Shown here: piece by piece, positions 43,772 to 53,513 of the stretch | How the letters are laid out: every line of letters begins with the position of its first letter | How positions within the stretch are numbered: position 1 is the stretch's first letter | Origin: Corynespora cassiicola | Taxonomy: Eukaryota > Ascomycota > Dothideomycetes > Pleosporales > Corynesporascaceae | Direction: 5' to 3' | Assembly (NCBI GenBank): GCA_022059125.1 | Contig: JAEUWY010000003.1 | Span: forward strand, 1-64,000 | Length of the DNA: 64,000 nt | Notes under the pieces: model-generated | What the model saw: the letters and a program-made list of their open reading frames with translations, nothing else | What the model was told of the DNA's origin: nothing | Database searches by the model: none | Program-made: the position numbers and the translations under genes

Positions 43772-44356
43772 CTAAACATATTGCCAACCCGGCCGACCCA
43801 AGGCTACTTCTGAAGTCGGTAACAGAGCTTTCGTGAGAAGCTGATTGTGTCGGCGATCAATTTCATGTGCCCAGCAGGCCAAAAGGCTTATGCAGCGATC
43901 CTCGCCCATGAGCCTCATGAGAGTATCCGCAATCTCCCAAGTCTTATGCAACGCGCCATCTTCATCCTTCCATTGGAGTAGAAGAAATATATCGTCAAAT
44001 CTCTGTTTTGAACAGGTCACGGGATCGTCAATCCACATTGACGAGCAATCCGGGTTGTGTTGGCTACACCATGCCATGTCGAGCACCTGGGTGATGTTTT
44101 CTAGACGAATCTGTTCCGCACCCTGATTAAATGGATTTCCTATGTTTAATTTCTCCGATTCATGAAAATCCTTCAATAACTGTCGTGGCATCCAGAAAAT
44201 GTCGATGAGCACGTGAATAGAGGGTCCTTGAGTTTCTGGCCTGCTGCACCTGACAAGATATCGCCTTCGTTTCTGGTACTGGTGCCACCCTATAATCTCT
44301 TTCTTGATAAGGTCGTCATTCAGATATGCCGCTGTACTGATCTCGGTTTCTGCCAT
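43772..44356 (-). CDS. Hypothetical protein, 194 residues
   Basis: Single exon, starting MAETEISTAAYLNDD. It has balanced composition with several Trp/Cys residues (WHQYQKRRRYLVRCSRP, LDMAWCSQHNPDCSSMW, LLACWAHEIDRRHN). No domain is recognised. Codon usage and length suggest a real gene. Confidence 0.5.
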   Translation of the reverse strand: MAETEISTAAYLNDDLIKKEIIGWHQYQKRRRYLVRCSRPETQGPSIHVLIDIFWMPRQLLKDFHESEKLNIGNPFNQGAEQIRLENITQVLDMAWCSQHNPDCSSMWIDDPVTCSKQRFDDIFLLLQWKDEDGALHKTWEIADTLMRLMGEDRCISLLACWAHEIDRRHNQLLTKALLPTSEVALGRPGWQYV

Positions 44357-45214
44357 TTTTCGACTGGCAAGGAAGAGTCAAAAGATAGGCTTTGGGATTG
44401 AGATCTCAGTTAGAACCCCGGTTTCTCACGATGGTCTTTTTAAAAGTTTTCTCAATTACCTGTTGTGTATGATATTTCGGAACTGTTTTCCGTTTTCGAC
44501 TTAGCGAAAGTGTATTTTCATATGTGTCACCTTCATTCCCAAAAGAATTCCATGGATAATAGTCAAAAGGGTAGTCCATACAGTAACCTGATTAGGACTC
44601 TTTCAGAGAACCGGGTTCCTATGTACTATAACATACTGAAATCGTAAGCTGTGGTGAAAAATATCCCAGAATGTCCGTCTATGAAAAGTTACCCACTGAA
44701 CACGGGTCCATTCCCTGCTCTTTTCGAGGAACACGATTCCCAGACCCCTTTGTTGAAATTCCGCTTGACAAGCGTGTGAACAAATTTTGGATATTATCTT
44801 GTAAGTAACACATTAAATCAAGCAAATATGATCTAGATAACTTAACCCACGATATGTCTTCATTCTATCGTTTTCTTTCCTTTCTATATTGACCTGGTAA
44901 AAAGAAATTTTAGTATCTGGTAATATATGTGATATATGCGCCTACCAAAAATCCAAAACCATTAATGAAAAACGGAATACGATAAACGAAAAGCCCGTCA
45001 ATTGGACTAAGAAGAAGACCGCAAGCCAGTGAAAAGCTCACCTTCAGCGCAAAAGTATAAATACCAGCCCTCACACAAGCTCAAAATATAGATAATGTAT
45101 TACCTCAATTCATTATCTTTTCATAAACTTGCTGTGCGCTAACACTTATCTTTTGAAAATAAAAATAAAAATTTATACTTCCATCTAGAACTCCAACGCT
45201 TTAACACCAACGAG
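44357..45214. other. AT-rich intergenic
   Basis: No open frame of interest. The region is AT-rich relative to its neighbours. The last ~100 bp forms the leader of the peptide-precursor gene. Confidence 0.5.
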
Positions 45215-45591
45215 ATGCGCTCTGTGCTTATTCTCACAACCCTAGCTCTCAGTATCTCTGCCGCTCCTTTCCTATTGGTTAGTCCATAGCCAATTTAATC
45301 AACCCTAAGTAATGCTTACAACAACTAGGATCAAGAACGTGGAATGATCGAGGCTGTACCTGATGTCTTTCGACCCGGTTATCGTCGCGAAGACGATCCT
45401 GATGTGCGATCAACCTAAACCAACGCGAAGCTGAACCCATTGTTGGACCCCACAACAGTCAAAATGGAGCTCAATCTGACATTGGCCCCAACTCACGCCG
45501 TGAAACTCAGCCTGACGGTGGCCGTTCTAGTACGCGCCGTGAAGCCTTAACTGGTCGTGGCTATCGGTCTAGCGAACGACGCGACGCTTAG
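45215..45591 (+). pseudogene. Kex2-processed secreted peptide precursor, frameshifted
   Basis: The ATG at 45215 starts MRSVLILTTLALSISAAP, a signal peptide. A 51-nt GT-AG intron (45278-45328) follows. Exon 2 continues DQERGMIEAVPDVFRPGYRR and stops at TAA 45416-45418. From about 45400 another frame is open to TAG at 45591 and reads INLNQREAEPIVGPHNSQ, later SRRETQPDGGRSST, RREALTGRGYRSSE and RRDA. Dibasic RR followed by E(A/T/D) is the Kex2 plus dipeptidyl-peptidase processing pattern of pheromone and KEP/RiPP precursors. One missing base near 45400 would explain both frames. It is a broken gene or contains a sequence error; the products are unknown. Confidence 0.55.
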
Positions 45592-46323
45592 CCTAGAAGT
45601 CTGCGAATTAATACTGGACATCACAATGCAGCGTGGCGATACTTGGGCGAGGCATTATGATGAAGGAGAGAAATTTGAGACTTTTGGTCGATAGTTAACT
45701 TATCATATCAAGGGAGCTACTTTAAGCAACAATCAAGTATACCTAGATACACCGTCAATGTGCTCTTTCTTGTACATGAGTGAATTCTGTGAGAGTGCTT
45801 TAACTAACTAGTTACATAACGTAGCCCGTAAGCAAGAAACGGATTCGCAGGGCGGGGCGAGCTACGATCAAACGGGGGGTCGGACCTGGACGGGCGGATA
45901 GGGAGCCTGCGTCCTACTACGGTCCCCAGACGTCACCATCAACTTCATCCCAGGCACAACGCGAGTGTTCACACAAGGCTGCGATTCACATGGCTATTCG
46001 ACACGGGCTGCCAGATTGTCCAGGCTGTGTCTGTGCATGATTGGTTCCCACGCGCTAGTTGAAACCGAAGGAATCGGCGATGCGCAACGTGATTTTGCAA
46101 CGGAATGGGTTCGTATTGTCTAGAATTGACTATTGTATTTTATTGACAGAGATTTATTGCTTATCTTGACATGCGCAAAGATTTTGGGTTGCTTGAAGTT
46201 GAAGTTCCCCACATATTCCTCGACCTGCCGTGAGGGATGTTACCAAGAATGAATGCTGTGCACACAGATCCTTGTGCTGCTGCCTAAAGACTTGGCAGAC
46301 ACACATATATAAGTAGCCTCGCC
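45592..46323. other. Intergenic, no recognised gene
   Basis: Includes a GC-rich patch at about 45835-45980 in an AT-rich surrounding, without an identifiable gene. A TATATAAG motif at about 46305 precedes the next short ORF. Confidence 0.4.
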
Positions 46324-46539
46324 ATGTTCCGTGTCATGGGCCTTTTAGTCGCCGTTGCTTCTAGTCTTTCATCAAAGTATTTACTAGGTTGTTTTCCTGT
46401 ATGGTGGAGTATAACAATCAACTGCTTGAACATCGTTTCTTTTAGACGAGTTTATCAAGCAGCACCTTCTATCATCACCCATCATCGCCGTCGGAGCGTT
46501 CTATTACCTCTGTGGCAATTAGATAAGCCTATCTGGTAA
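46324..46539 (+). CDS. Possible small secreted peptide next to transposon
   Basis: Begins MFRVMGLLVAVASSLSS, a likely signal peptide. Unspliced it gives 71 residues. A 69-nt intron (GTATTTACTAGG...TCTTTTAG) would give a ~47-residue product with a KR site at the splice join, RVYQAAPSIITHH, an RRR and a hydrophobic C-terminus (LLPLWQLDKPIW). The stop is 60 bp before the Fot1-type insertion at 46602. Low confidence. Confidence 0.3.
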   Translation: MFRVMGLLVAVASSLSSKYLLGCFPVWWSITINCLNIVSFRRVYQAAPSIITHHRRRSVLLPLWQLDKPIW

Positions 46540-46601
46540 TTCTAATGCCCTGTTAAGTCTTAACAGTACTATACAGCTGGTATGTAAGCAGTAAATCTCT
46601 A

Positions 46602-48454
46602 ACGTAGTTTATAAGTGAGCGGCGCATATAAGCGAGCGGCGCACCCCACCAACTTTTCGCGACGCGTTACCTATCAACTACAATGGCTCAACCCACGCAT
46701 ATTGAATTACCCTATAACGAGGCCAATGTCTTCCTAGCTATCTCAGCTATCAATAAGAATCAAATTCAGAGTGGACGACGCGCTGCTACTACGTACAGCG
46801 TCCCTGAAACCACGCTCCGGCGCCGACGCGCAGGAATCGCTGCGCGACGCGACTGTGAGCCCAAATCAAAGAAGCTTACCAAGTTAGAAGAGGAGGTGAT
46901 TGTCAAACACATACTTGATCTAGATTCGCGAGGCTTTGCCCCCACTCTAGGTGCCGTACGAGATATGGCGAATAAACTGCTCACTGAGCGCGGCGCAGGC
47001 CACGTTGGCCAGCTATGGCCTAGGAACTTTGTCAAACGAACAGAAAGCCTCGTAACGCGATTCAATCGACCCTACGATCGGCAGCGGGCTCTCTGTGAGG
47101 ACCCAACGGCCATACAGGCCTGGTTTGAGCTGGTAGCACGTACAAAGGCCACCTATGGCATCTGCGACGAGGATACCTTCAACTTTGACGAGACTGGCTT
47201 TCTAATGGGTAAAATATCCTCTCGGCTAGTTGTCACGGGCTCAGAGAGACGTGGCCGGCCAAAGGCGATCCAGCCAGGCAATCGCGAGTGGGTTACGATA
47301 ATCCAGGGAATCAACGCTGTTGGGTGGGCTATCCCGCCCTTTATCATCTTCGCTGGCCAGTACCACCTCTCTGCCTGGTATGAGGGCGATGATATACCAG
47401 GTGACTGGGCCATTGGTCTCAGTGACAATGGCTGGACCACGAACGAGCTTGGTGTTGCCTGGCTATGGCACTTTATTAAGCATACAGCAGAGCGTAGAGT
47501 GGGCGCGCGCCAATTACTAATACTCGATGGCCATGAGAGCCATAACTCGCTTGAATTCCAGGAGATCTGTAAGGAGAACAAGATCTATACTCTCTGTATG
47601 CCACCACATTCGTCGCACCTGTTGCAGCCACTTGACGTGGGCTGTTTCTCACCGTTGAAGCGGGCGTACGGGCGCCAGGTCGAGGGCCTAATACGCGACC
47701 ATGTTAACCATATCACCAAGCTTGAGTTCTTACCAGCCTTCCGCGCCGCTTACAACCAGTCCATCACAAAGGGAAATATCTGCGCAAGCTTTCGGGGCGC
47801 TGGACTAGTCCCACATAATCCAGAGGTAGTGCTTCTAAAGCTTAATATCAAGCTTCGGACGCCATCACCACTAGCCCTACCAGAGGCTGTGTGGGAAGCT
47901 AAAACACCAAGCAACCAGCGCGAGATAGAGGCTCAATCAAGATTAATTCGCGATCGGATCCGCGCACATAAGAGTTCGTCGCCTGCTTCTATTATTGAGA
48001 GGCTTAACCAGCTAGAGAGGGGCTCCTCTAAGGCAATGCATCAGATAGCGCTTATGCGCGAGCGAGTCTTGAGCCTTGAAAGAGCAAATGAGGCCGCCAC
48101 AACGCGCAAGCAGCGTAGAAAGAAGCGGATTCAGAAGCAAGGCACCTTATCGAAGGCAGAAGGAGAGGACATGATTGCTCAAAAGGCTGTTGAGCAGCAG
48201 ATAGAGGGAGAAACGCGGCAAGGTAAGGCGCGATCGGGTGCGAGCCGGCAGGCTCTAGCGCGCTGCACGCGCTGCAGGGAGCCTGGACACAATTCGCGTA
48301 CGTGTAAGAAGGCTTCTCTAGATATTATATAATTTAGGATAGCTATCATGTTAATAAAATAGTGATGCGTTGTGAATTTATATGCTTTAAAAGGCTTAGA
48401 GACTTGGTGGGGTGCGCCGCTCGCTTATATGCGCCGCTCACTTATAAACTACGT
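46602..48454 (+). mobile_element. Fot1/pogo-type DNA transposon, structurally complete
   Basis: 1853-bp element bounded by perfect 51-bp terminal inverted repeats (46602-46652 and 48404-48454; outer end ACGTAGTTTATAAGTGAGCG). TA target-site duplications lie at 46600-46601 and 48455-48456. Each TIR contains two near-direct copies of a GCGGCGCA motif (ATAAGTGAGCGGCGCA and ATAAGCGAGCGGCGCA). Identical TIRs and an intact transposase point to recent movement. Confidence 0.95.
46683..48332 (+). CDS. Pogo/Fot1 DDE transposase
   Basis: 549 residues, uninterrupted. N-terminal psq-type HTH (AISAINKNQIQSGRRAATTY), then a CENP-B-type HTH (LEEEVIVKHILDLDSRG, LWPRNFVKR). The DDE_1 catalytic core has FNFDETGFLMG (first Asp), LLILDGHESHNS (second Asp) and HLLQPLDVGCFSPLKRAY (third acidic position). 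A C-terminal coiled coil and a zinc knuckle (CTRCREPGHNSRTC) end the protein. It cuts at the element's TIRs and inserts at TA. No RIP-like damage is evident. Confidence 0.95.
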   Translation: MAQPTHIELPYNEANVFLAISAINKNQIQSGRRAATTYSVPETTLRRRRAGIAARRDCEPKSKKLTKLEEEVIVKHILDLDSRGFAPTLGAVRDMANKLLTERGAGHVGQLWPRNFVKRTESLVTRFNRPYDRQRALCEDPTAIQAWFELVARTKATYGICDEDTFNFDETGFLMGKISSRLVVTGSERRGRPKAIQPGNREWVTIIQGINAVGWAIPPFIIFAGQYHLSAWYEGDDIPGDWAIGLSDNGWTTNELGVAWLWHFIKHTAERRVGARQLLILDGHESHNSLEFQEICKENKIYTLCMPPHSSHLLQPLDVGCFSPLKRAYGRQVEGLIRDHVNHITKLEFLPAFRAAYNQSITKGNICASFRGAGLVPHNPEVVLLKLNIKLRTPSPLALPEAVWEAKTPSNQREIEAQSRLIRDRIRAHKSSSPASIIERLNQLERGSSKAMHQIALMRERVLSLERANEAATTRKQRRKKRIQKQGTLSKAEGEDMIAQKAVEQQIEGETRQGKARSGASRQALARCTRCREPGHNSRTCKKASLDII

Positions 48455-48639
48455 TAGTTTTGATATCTTACGTTAACATAGTGTGAGGTATGCGCACGCC
48501 ATTTGTGTGCCGATAGCTGCCCTTTTCGAGAAACAAACAACCCATTTACGACATCCCGCCTAGAAAAGCTGATCGGATCTGAATGATATAGCAAAACTCT
48601 TTTTATCGACATACATCCAGCTTCTATCTTATGCGCAAC

Positions 48640-49779
48640 ATGAGTATACAAGAGTTATTGCCACAAGAGCCTCTTGGCCATATATGCAGCTATTTTGAGC
48701 ATCTCGAAGACTTGAAAAATGTCTCTCTGGCGTCCTCAACTCTACTTAACGCGACCAAACGATTTTTGTATCGATCACTGGTAGTTCGAGAGACTTTTGT
48801 CAGAACTCGACTTCATGAAATTCAACGCATCGGAGAATACTGCAGACGAGCGACGTTTGAGTTGGGAGACAGGCCAGGCTCCATGGCAAACAACAACGCT
48901 GATCGCCTTCAAGATATGGCTACTGAGACTCACGTCTTCAGTGCTCTAGCTCATCTCCCTAAAGTGCGACATTTGATCATGAAAGGCACTCACAAAGTCG
49001 ACATAAGTCCATTTGTTGAGCATAACCATGGTTTTCGGAGCTTAAGGAATCTTGAACTCTCATGTTCTAATACTGAAAATCCTCTAGATCTTGCGGATTA
49101 TGCCCCGTTACTCAAGTATCCTAAGAATCTCTACGGATTTTCGATCATGCCCGGACTTGGCAACTGTTCCGGGCCATTTCCGCTGACATCTGTCAATCTG
49201 ACCTGCAGTGTTCTGCCATTCTCGGATGCACAGGATTTAATAAAAGCCTGCGATTCCCTTGAAGAATTTATATATTGCCCAGAGGACGGTATGCCCGATT
49301 TGAATAGCGTAAACCCGCATCAGCTCGTCTTCCTCTTGTCGCTCCGCAAGGCCACACTACAGTCTCTGCATATCGATTACGGGACTCTTGATGAAGACTA
49401 CATCTCGAGACCTGAGGGCGAGATGTGGATTGCCGGTGATGGACTTGCTATGCTCGACAATCTACAGACTCTCATCATCGAGTACGATGCACTGTTTGGG
49501 TCCGAAAAATTTTCGCAACAGCACACACAAGATATTGCGAGCCCACTCCTTCCAGCGTCGTTGGGCAAACTGGAAATCCTGAAATGTCCTCCCGACGCAA
49601 CTAAACTTCTCTGTTTAGAATTCGTTCTGGGTCATATGGAAAGACATTCAATGAACGTGACGATAGATTGGTTTTGCGAACAAGAGGAAAAAGACCTGAT
49701 AGACCCAGACATTCTAGATCGTGTACAAAAAGCTCAGCAGGGAGGTTCAGCTATTCAAATGACATACCTTGGTGTTTAA
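48640..49779 (+). CDS. F-box protein
   Basis: 379 residues from MSIQELLPQEPLG (an in-frame Met three codons upstream is also possible). F-box at the N-terminus: LPQEPLGHICSYFEHLEDL, then VSLASSTLLNATKRFLYRSL. The remainder resembles leucine-rich, LRR-like fungal F-box proteins (LRNLELSCSNTEN, ATLQSLHIDYGTLDEDYI, MLDNLQTLIIEYDALFG). Single exon and intact. The likely role is substrate recognition for an SCF ubiquitin ligase. Confidence 0.75.
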   Translation: MSIQELLPQEPLGHICSYFEHLEDLKNVSLASSTLLNATKRFLYRSLVVRETFVRTRLHEIQRIGEYCRRATFELGDRPGSMANNNADRLQDMATETHVFSALAHLPKVRHLIMKGTHKVDISPFVEHNHGFRSLRNLELSCSNTENPLDLADYAPLLKYPKNLYGFSIMPGLGNCSGPFPLTSVNLTCSVLPFSDAQDLIKACDSLEEFIYCPEDGMPDLNSVNPHQLVFLLSLRKATLQSLHIDYGTLDEDYISRPEGEMWIAGDGLAMLDNLQTLIIEYDALFGSEKFSQQHTQDIASPLLPASLGKLEILKCPPDATKLLCLEFVLGHMERHSMNVTIDWFCEQEEKDLIDPDILDRVQKAQQGGSAIQMTYLGV

Positions 49780-49929
49780 TTAATGATTGACCGGAGCAAT
49801 CAAGAGGCAACAATTTTCGATACACCATACACCAGATGCCGAATAGATGTGGAGTCATAAGAGAGTGAGAAATTGAGGAGTAGTAACGTCTGTCTGTTGT
49901 TTGGGCAACCCATGTTTCTGTGTCAGATA

Positions 49930-50026
49930 TGTAACATGTCACGTGCCTGCGAGTATTAATACTCGCAGATTAGCTAGCTTTGTACAATAAGCTTGCATTA
50001 TTACTTCTTCTTCCTATTCTCTAACA
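49930..50026 (+). mobile_element. 97-bp TG...CA element with central palindrome (solo-LTR/MITE-like)
   Basis: Starts TGTAACATGTCACGTG and ends CTATTCTCTAACA, flanked on both sides by GATA (49926-49929 and 50027-50030). It contains a perfect 22-bp palindrome at 49947-49968 (CTGCGAGTATT and its complement). TG...CA ends and short direct flanks fit a small solo LTR or MITE. The short length makes this tentative. Confidence 0.4.
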
Positions 50027-50292
50027 GATAGACGTTACGCGTCTACGGACTTGCATTCAATGTGCTCTTATTCTTTAGACGCTTCCGCCTCGTCTGCGAA
50101 TTTAAAGTAGGAAAAATAAACGACTGTGCTTATGCCGGCGATTATCTCGCATGCGACGTCAGAGACTGCTCGGCCTTCTACTCTTGCTCTGTCATCACTT
50201 TCTACACTTTTACTGTTGTGGAGGGACTTTCAATCGCGCTTATTGTTTCCAATACACGTAACATTTTCATCTTTGTAGTTACCCATTCAGAT

Positions 50293-53124
50293 TCATAGAA
50301 TTTCTTCGTCCGAGTAAGCCGGCATTCTACCCATCTGCAGATTTCCTACATCATAGATCAAGTTCGCTATCGTGTTTCGATTGCCTATGATCAGGCGAGA
50401 TCGTTGAGAATGCCACGTTTCCATCATTTCCCAGCTAATAGTATGCTCTGTAACCATCTTCAGGGTTACTTGGTCTGTGCCAGCTGTGGTATCTCTGCAG
50501 ATACTTGCATCGCTAGAAGTTTTCCATTCGTTTATATGTTCCAAAAACTGGGATTGAGCATGTTCTGCAATTTCCATCCGAAAGGTTCTGTACGTGTGAT
50601 GAAACTTCTGCGCTATTATGAATTCAAAACAGTTCGAAAATGGTGGTTTCGTTATCAGATTGATATCAGCGGTTTTCTCTCCGCCTTCCGTCATTTTCAG
50701 TGCTTCAATAAGCTTGCTTACGACATATCCTAGTGGTTCACCCTTGTACGGGCCCACCAAATGGCCTGGCAATATCTTCTGACTTTCTGGAGGAGGCGAG
50801 TTGGAATTTTCGTAGTGTTCGAAGACCTCGTCGTCCACGGATGAATTCTCTAGTTCTTTTATTCGGCTGTTGGCCAAATCGAGCATGGACCTCAACTCTC
50901 TGACTTTGATCTCTTCGCCTTGGGCCATCTTCCTCCACCCATCTTCGCTCTCTTTGCTTCTCTCCAACTCATAGAAAAGTGACTGATTTTTCGATTTAAT
51001 TTGCTCGACTACCTCTCGACGTCCTTCATCGCACTGCTCATGACGTCGTGATAGTATGTGGTGTCTATTGTTGAGATTGGTGTATTCATTCTGTATTCTT
51101 TCGTGGCTCTCTTGTACCCTCTCGAGCTCATTCTTCAATCGTAAACCTTCATCCAGATATGATACACGCTCGTTCTGCATCTGTGTAACTTTGAACTGTA
51201 ACTGCTGAACCTGTGCATAAAGCTCTTCTGTATTTGGGTTCGTGTTGGCGGCCATGCCATCCAAATCAATTTGGCTTTGAGCGCGTTCGACCTGGCCGTT
51301 GATTACTATCGACCCATAAGCCTGCCCAAATGGAAAAAAAGCTTTCATAAAGTCTTTCTTCACATAAAGAGGTGTAATGTCATTTCCTTCCCGCACACTC
51401 TCGAGTAAAATCGGACAAAACATCGACTTTTTGTCCGTCGCATGGTCTCGATCCCGGGGTCTTCCGCAACGATTTTCTAACGGCAACCTTTGCTCGCTTG
51501 TAAATATGTCTGATGGAACAAATTCTTGGCTTTCTTTCATGTCTGCTAATATGGCTGCGATATTAGATGCTCTAAGCTCTATATCGCCCCCCCAATTGGG
51601 ACGAGCCGTACGTAGGAACTCTAGTGCATGCACGGTGTCCGGGTCTTGACTCGCGAGCTCTATAGCTAGGTCTGTTTTAAATCCAAGAGCGATGGCTAAA
51701 GAGCCTAATCGGTTCCACAACCCTGGATTATATCGCTTTGTCTCTCTACGGCTCCTATCTTTGTGATCTCTCTGCACTATTCCTTGACTTATGTGTATGG
51801 CCTTCTTGTCGAGTTTTGGAGGTATTGAAGTCATCTCTGGGAAGTGTCTGAAACAGAACATCCATAATTGAAGATAGGCCAGTTTCTTAACAACGCCTTG
51901 TTCTGCTTGAATGTACCGGTAATTCCTTTCTGAGACTTCCATTATGGGGCTTGATTCTGGAAAATACACGGCAGAAAACCCACGCCACAGCGTTCGTTTC
52001 TCCTGGGGGCCTAAAAGTTTCTTCAAAATGGTGCTACAAGGCTCAAGATACTTTTGATTCTCAAAAAAGGCCCTTAAAGAAGGTATAAGGCAGTCGATTG
52101 TTTCAATACGCGTTAAGATCTCAGCTTTAGCATCTTCATGAAGAGTCGAGAACGCAGCTGATGTTTCCATCATTCTTTGAACATGTTTTTTATCCTCTGT
52201 AGAAGTTTTTGGAGCGCGCAATTCAAGACTTTGAACTGTAGATGTGTCGACGTACTGTGTTAAGTAACCAGGGGCAATCCTTCCCCAAACTAACTTAACA
52301 TGTTTCAGGTACGCAACAAGCTCCTGTTTTACGTTAGTTCTTCTTTATCACTTGGTATATTACTACCTACTTCTGTACACCTTAACCCGTGCAATCGATG
52401 TAATGTACCGAGTTTGATAGGTGTCCAGAGGCCTGGAAACTCTAGCAGGTCGTCAAATGCTTGAGAAAGCTGCTGATTCGCCAACAGTTGTCGAAGGTCC
52501 TTCCGTTTCGTCTCTGTCAGACGAGCCCACCATTGATTCTCGAGAGTGTTGTCATTTTCCTTGCGGTATTTGCAGATGAACCGAAAAATTGTACCATCTG
52601 TATAGAGCTGTTCGTGGGCGAACGATTGGTAAAGCCGTTTCGAGGCACGATCTCCAAATCCTATCGCGTTTAGTTTCTGATAGGCCATGGGCATCTAACT
52701 TACCATGTTGAGAATAAAGTCTCACAATCCACCATTGTTCATTCTTGTCCAAATATTTCCTAGCTGCCAAAATACGATGTAGCCCATTGAGGCAATCGAC
52801 TACGAGTAAACTGAGCTTTGGGACTGCTGAAGGGTCGAGAATGGACTTTCCACCTATGGCCTTAAAATCAGTCGTAGACAAGTTGATTTTCGTTAATTCT
52901 TGGTTTAAATGATCGTCATCTACCAGGGCGTCAATGAAATTGCATTCCTCAAGACGACGGCATCCTTCAAATCTGAACACACTGAGTAGACGGTCAGCTG
53001 CCTTGCTTGATTGCTCTCGATGTTCATTTTTCAAAGCAACATCAAACTTGAGATTAGAGATGTCGATGCGCGCGATGCCGAGGAAACTGTTTGCTCTCGC
53101 TTCTGTTATGCTGTTTGTAGCCAT
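50293..53124 (-). CDS. DUF3723-family protein
   Basis: Three exons (53124-52704, 52660-52371, 52323-50293) with introns of 43 and 47 nt join in frame to 913 residues. It matches the DUF3723 layout: ANSFLGIARIDISNLKFD, GCRRLEECNFIDALVDDD, LLVVDCLNGLHRILAARKYL, NEQWWIVRLYS, TDGTIFRFICKYRK, AFDDLLEFPGLW, LGTLHRLHGLRCTE, and then SLRAFFENQKYLEPCSTILK. A coiled coil spans about residues 600-740 (VQQLQFKVTQMQNERVSYLD). Function is unknown. The family is a recurrent cargo gene of Starship giant transposons, often with NLRs. It looks intact. Confidence 0.85.
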
Positions 53125-53513
53125 GATGCTGGCGTAAGGCCTCAGCTGTTGTTAATAGAAATTACGCCCATATTATGCGCAGAGATCCTCGTTCTTCTAA
53201 TATGGAAACCAAAAACTAAAACCAGAAACCGAAAATCAGAAACCGAAAACCAAAATCACCGTGCACGAATATTTACGCGCCGCACTAGTTGTCAAGGCTC
53301 ACGTGATATTTCTGATAGGCCGACAAGTTTCGACATAGCAGTACATATTAAAAACAGAATAACTAACTCTGATAACTCAAATTGAACACTGACCAAACGT
53401 AGATTCTGGCTCATAGTCTAGTCGCATGGACACGTGCACAGCTTGGCCAGTTTCATGGTTCCCAACAACCACAAACTGGCCAAGACACGCGAAACTGTTT
53501 TTGGACAAATCGC

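Noticed and set aside
50062..50298. 78-codon plus-strand frame next to the 97-bp element
   Set aside because: No start context, splice signal or domain. It overlaps the 3' end of the DUF3723 gene.
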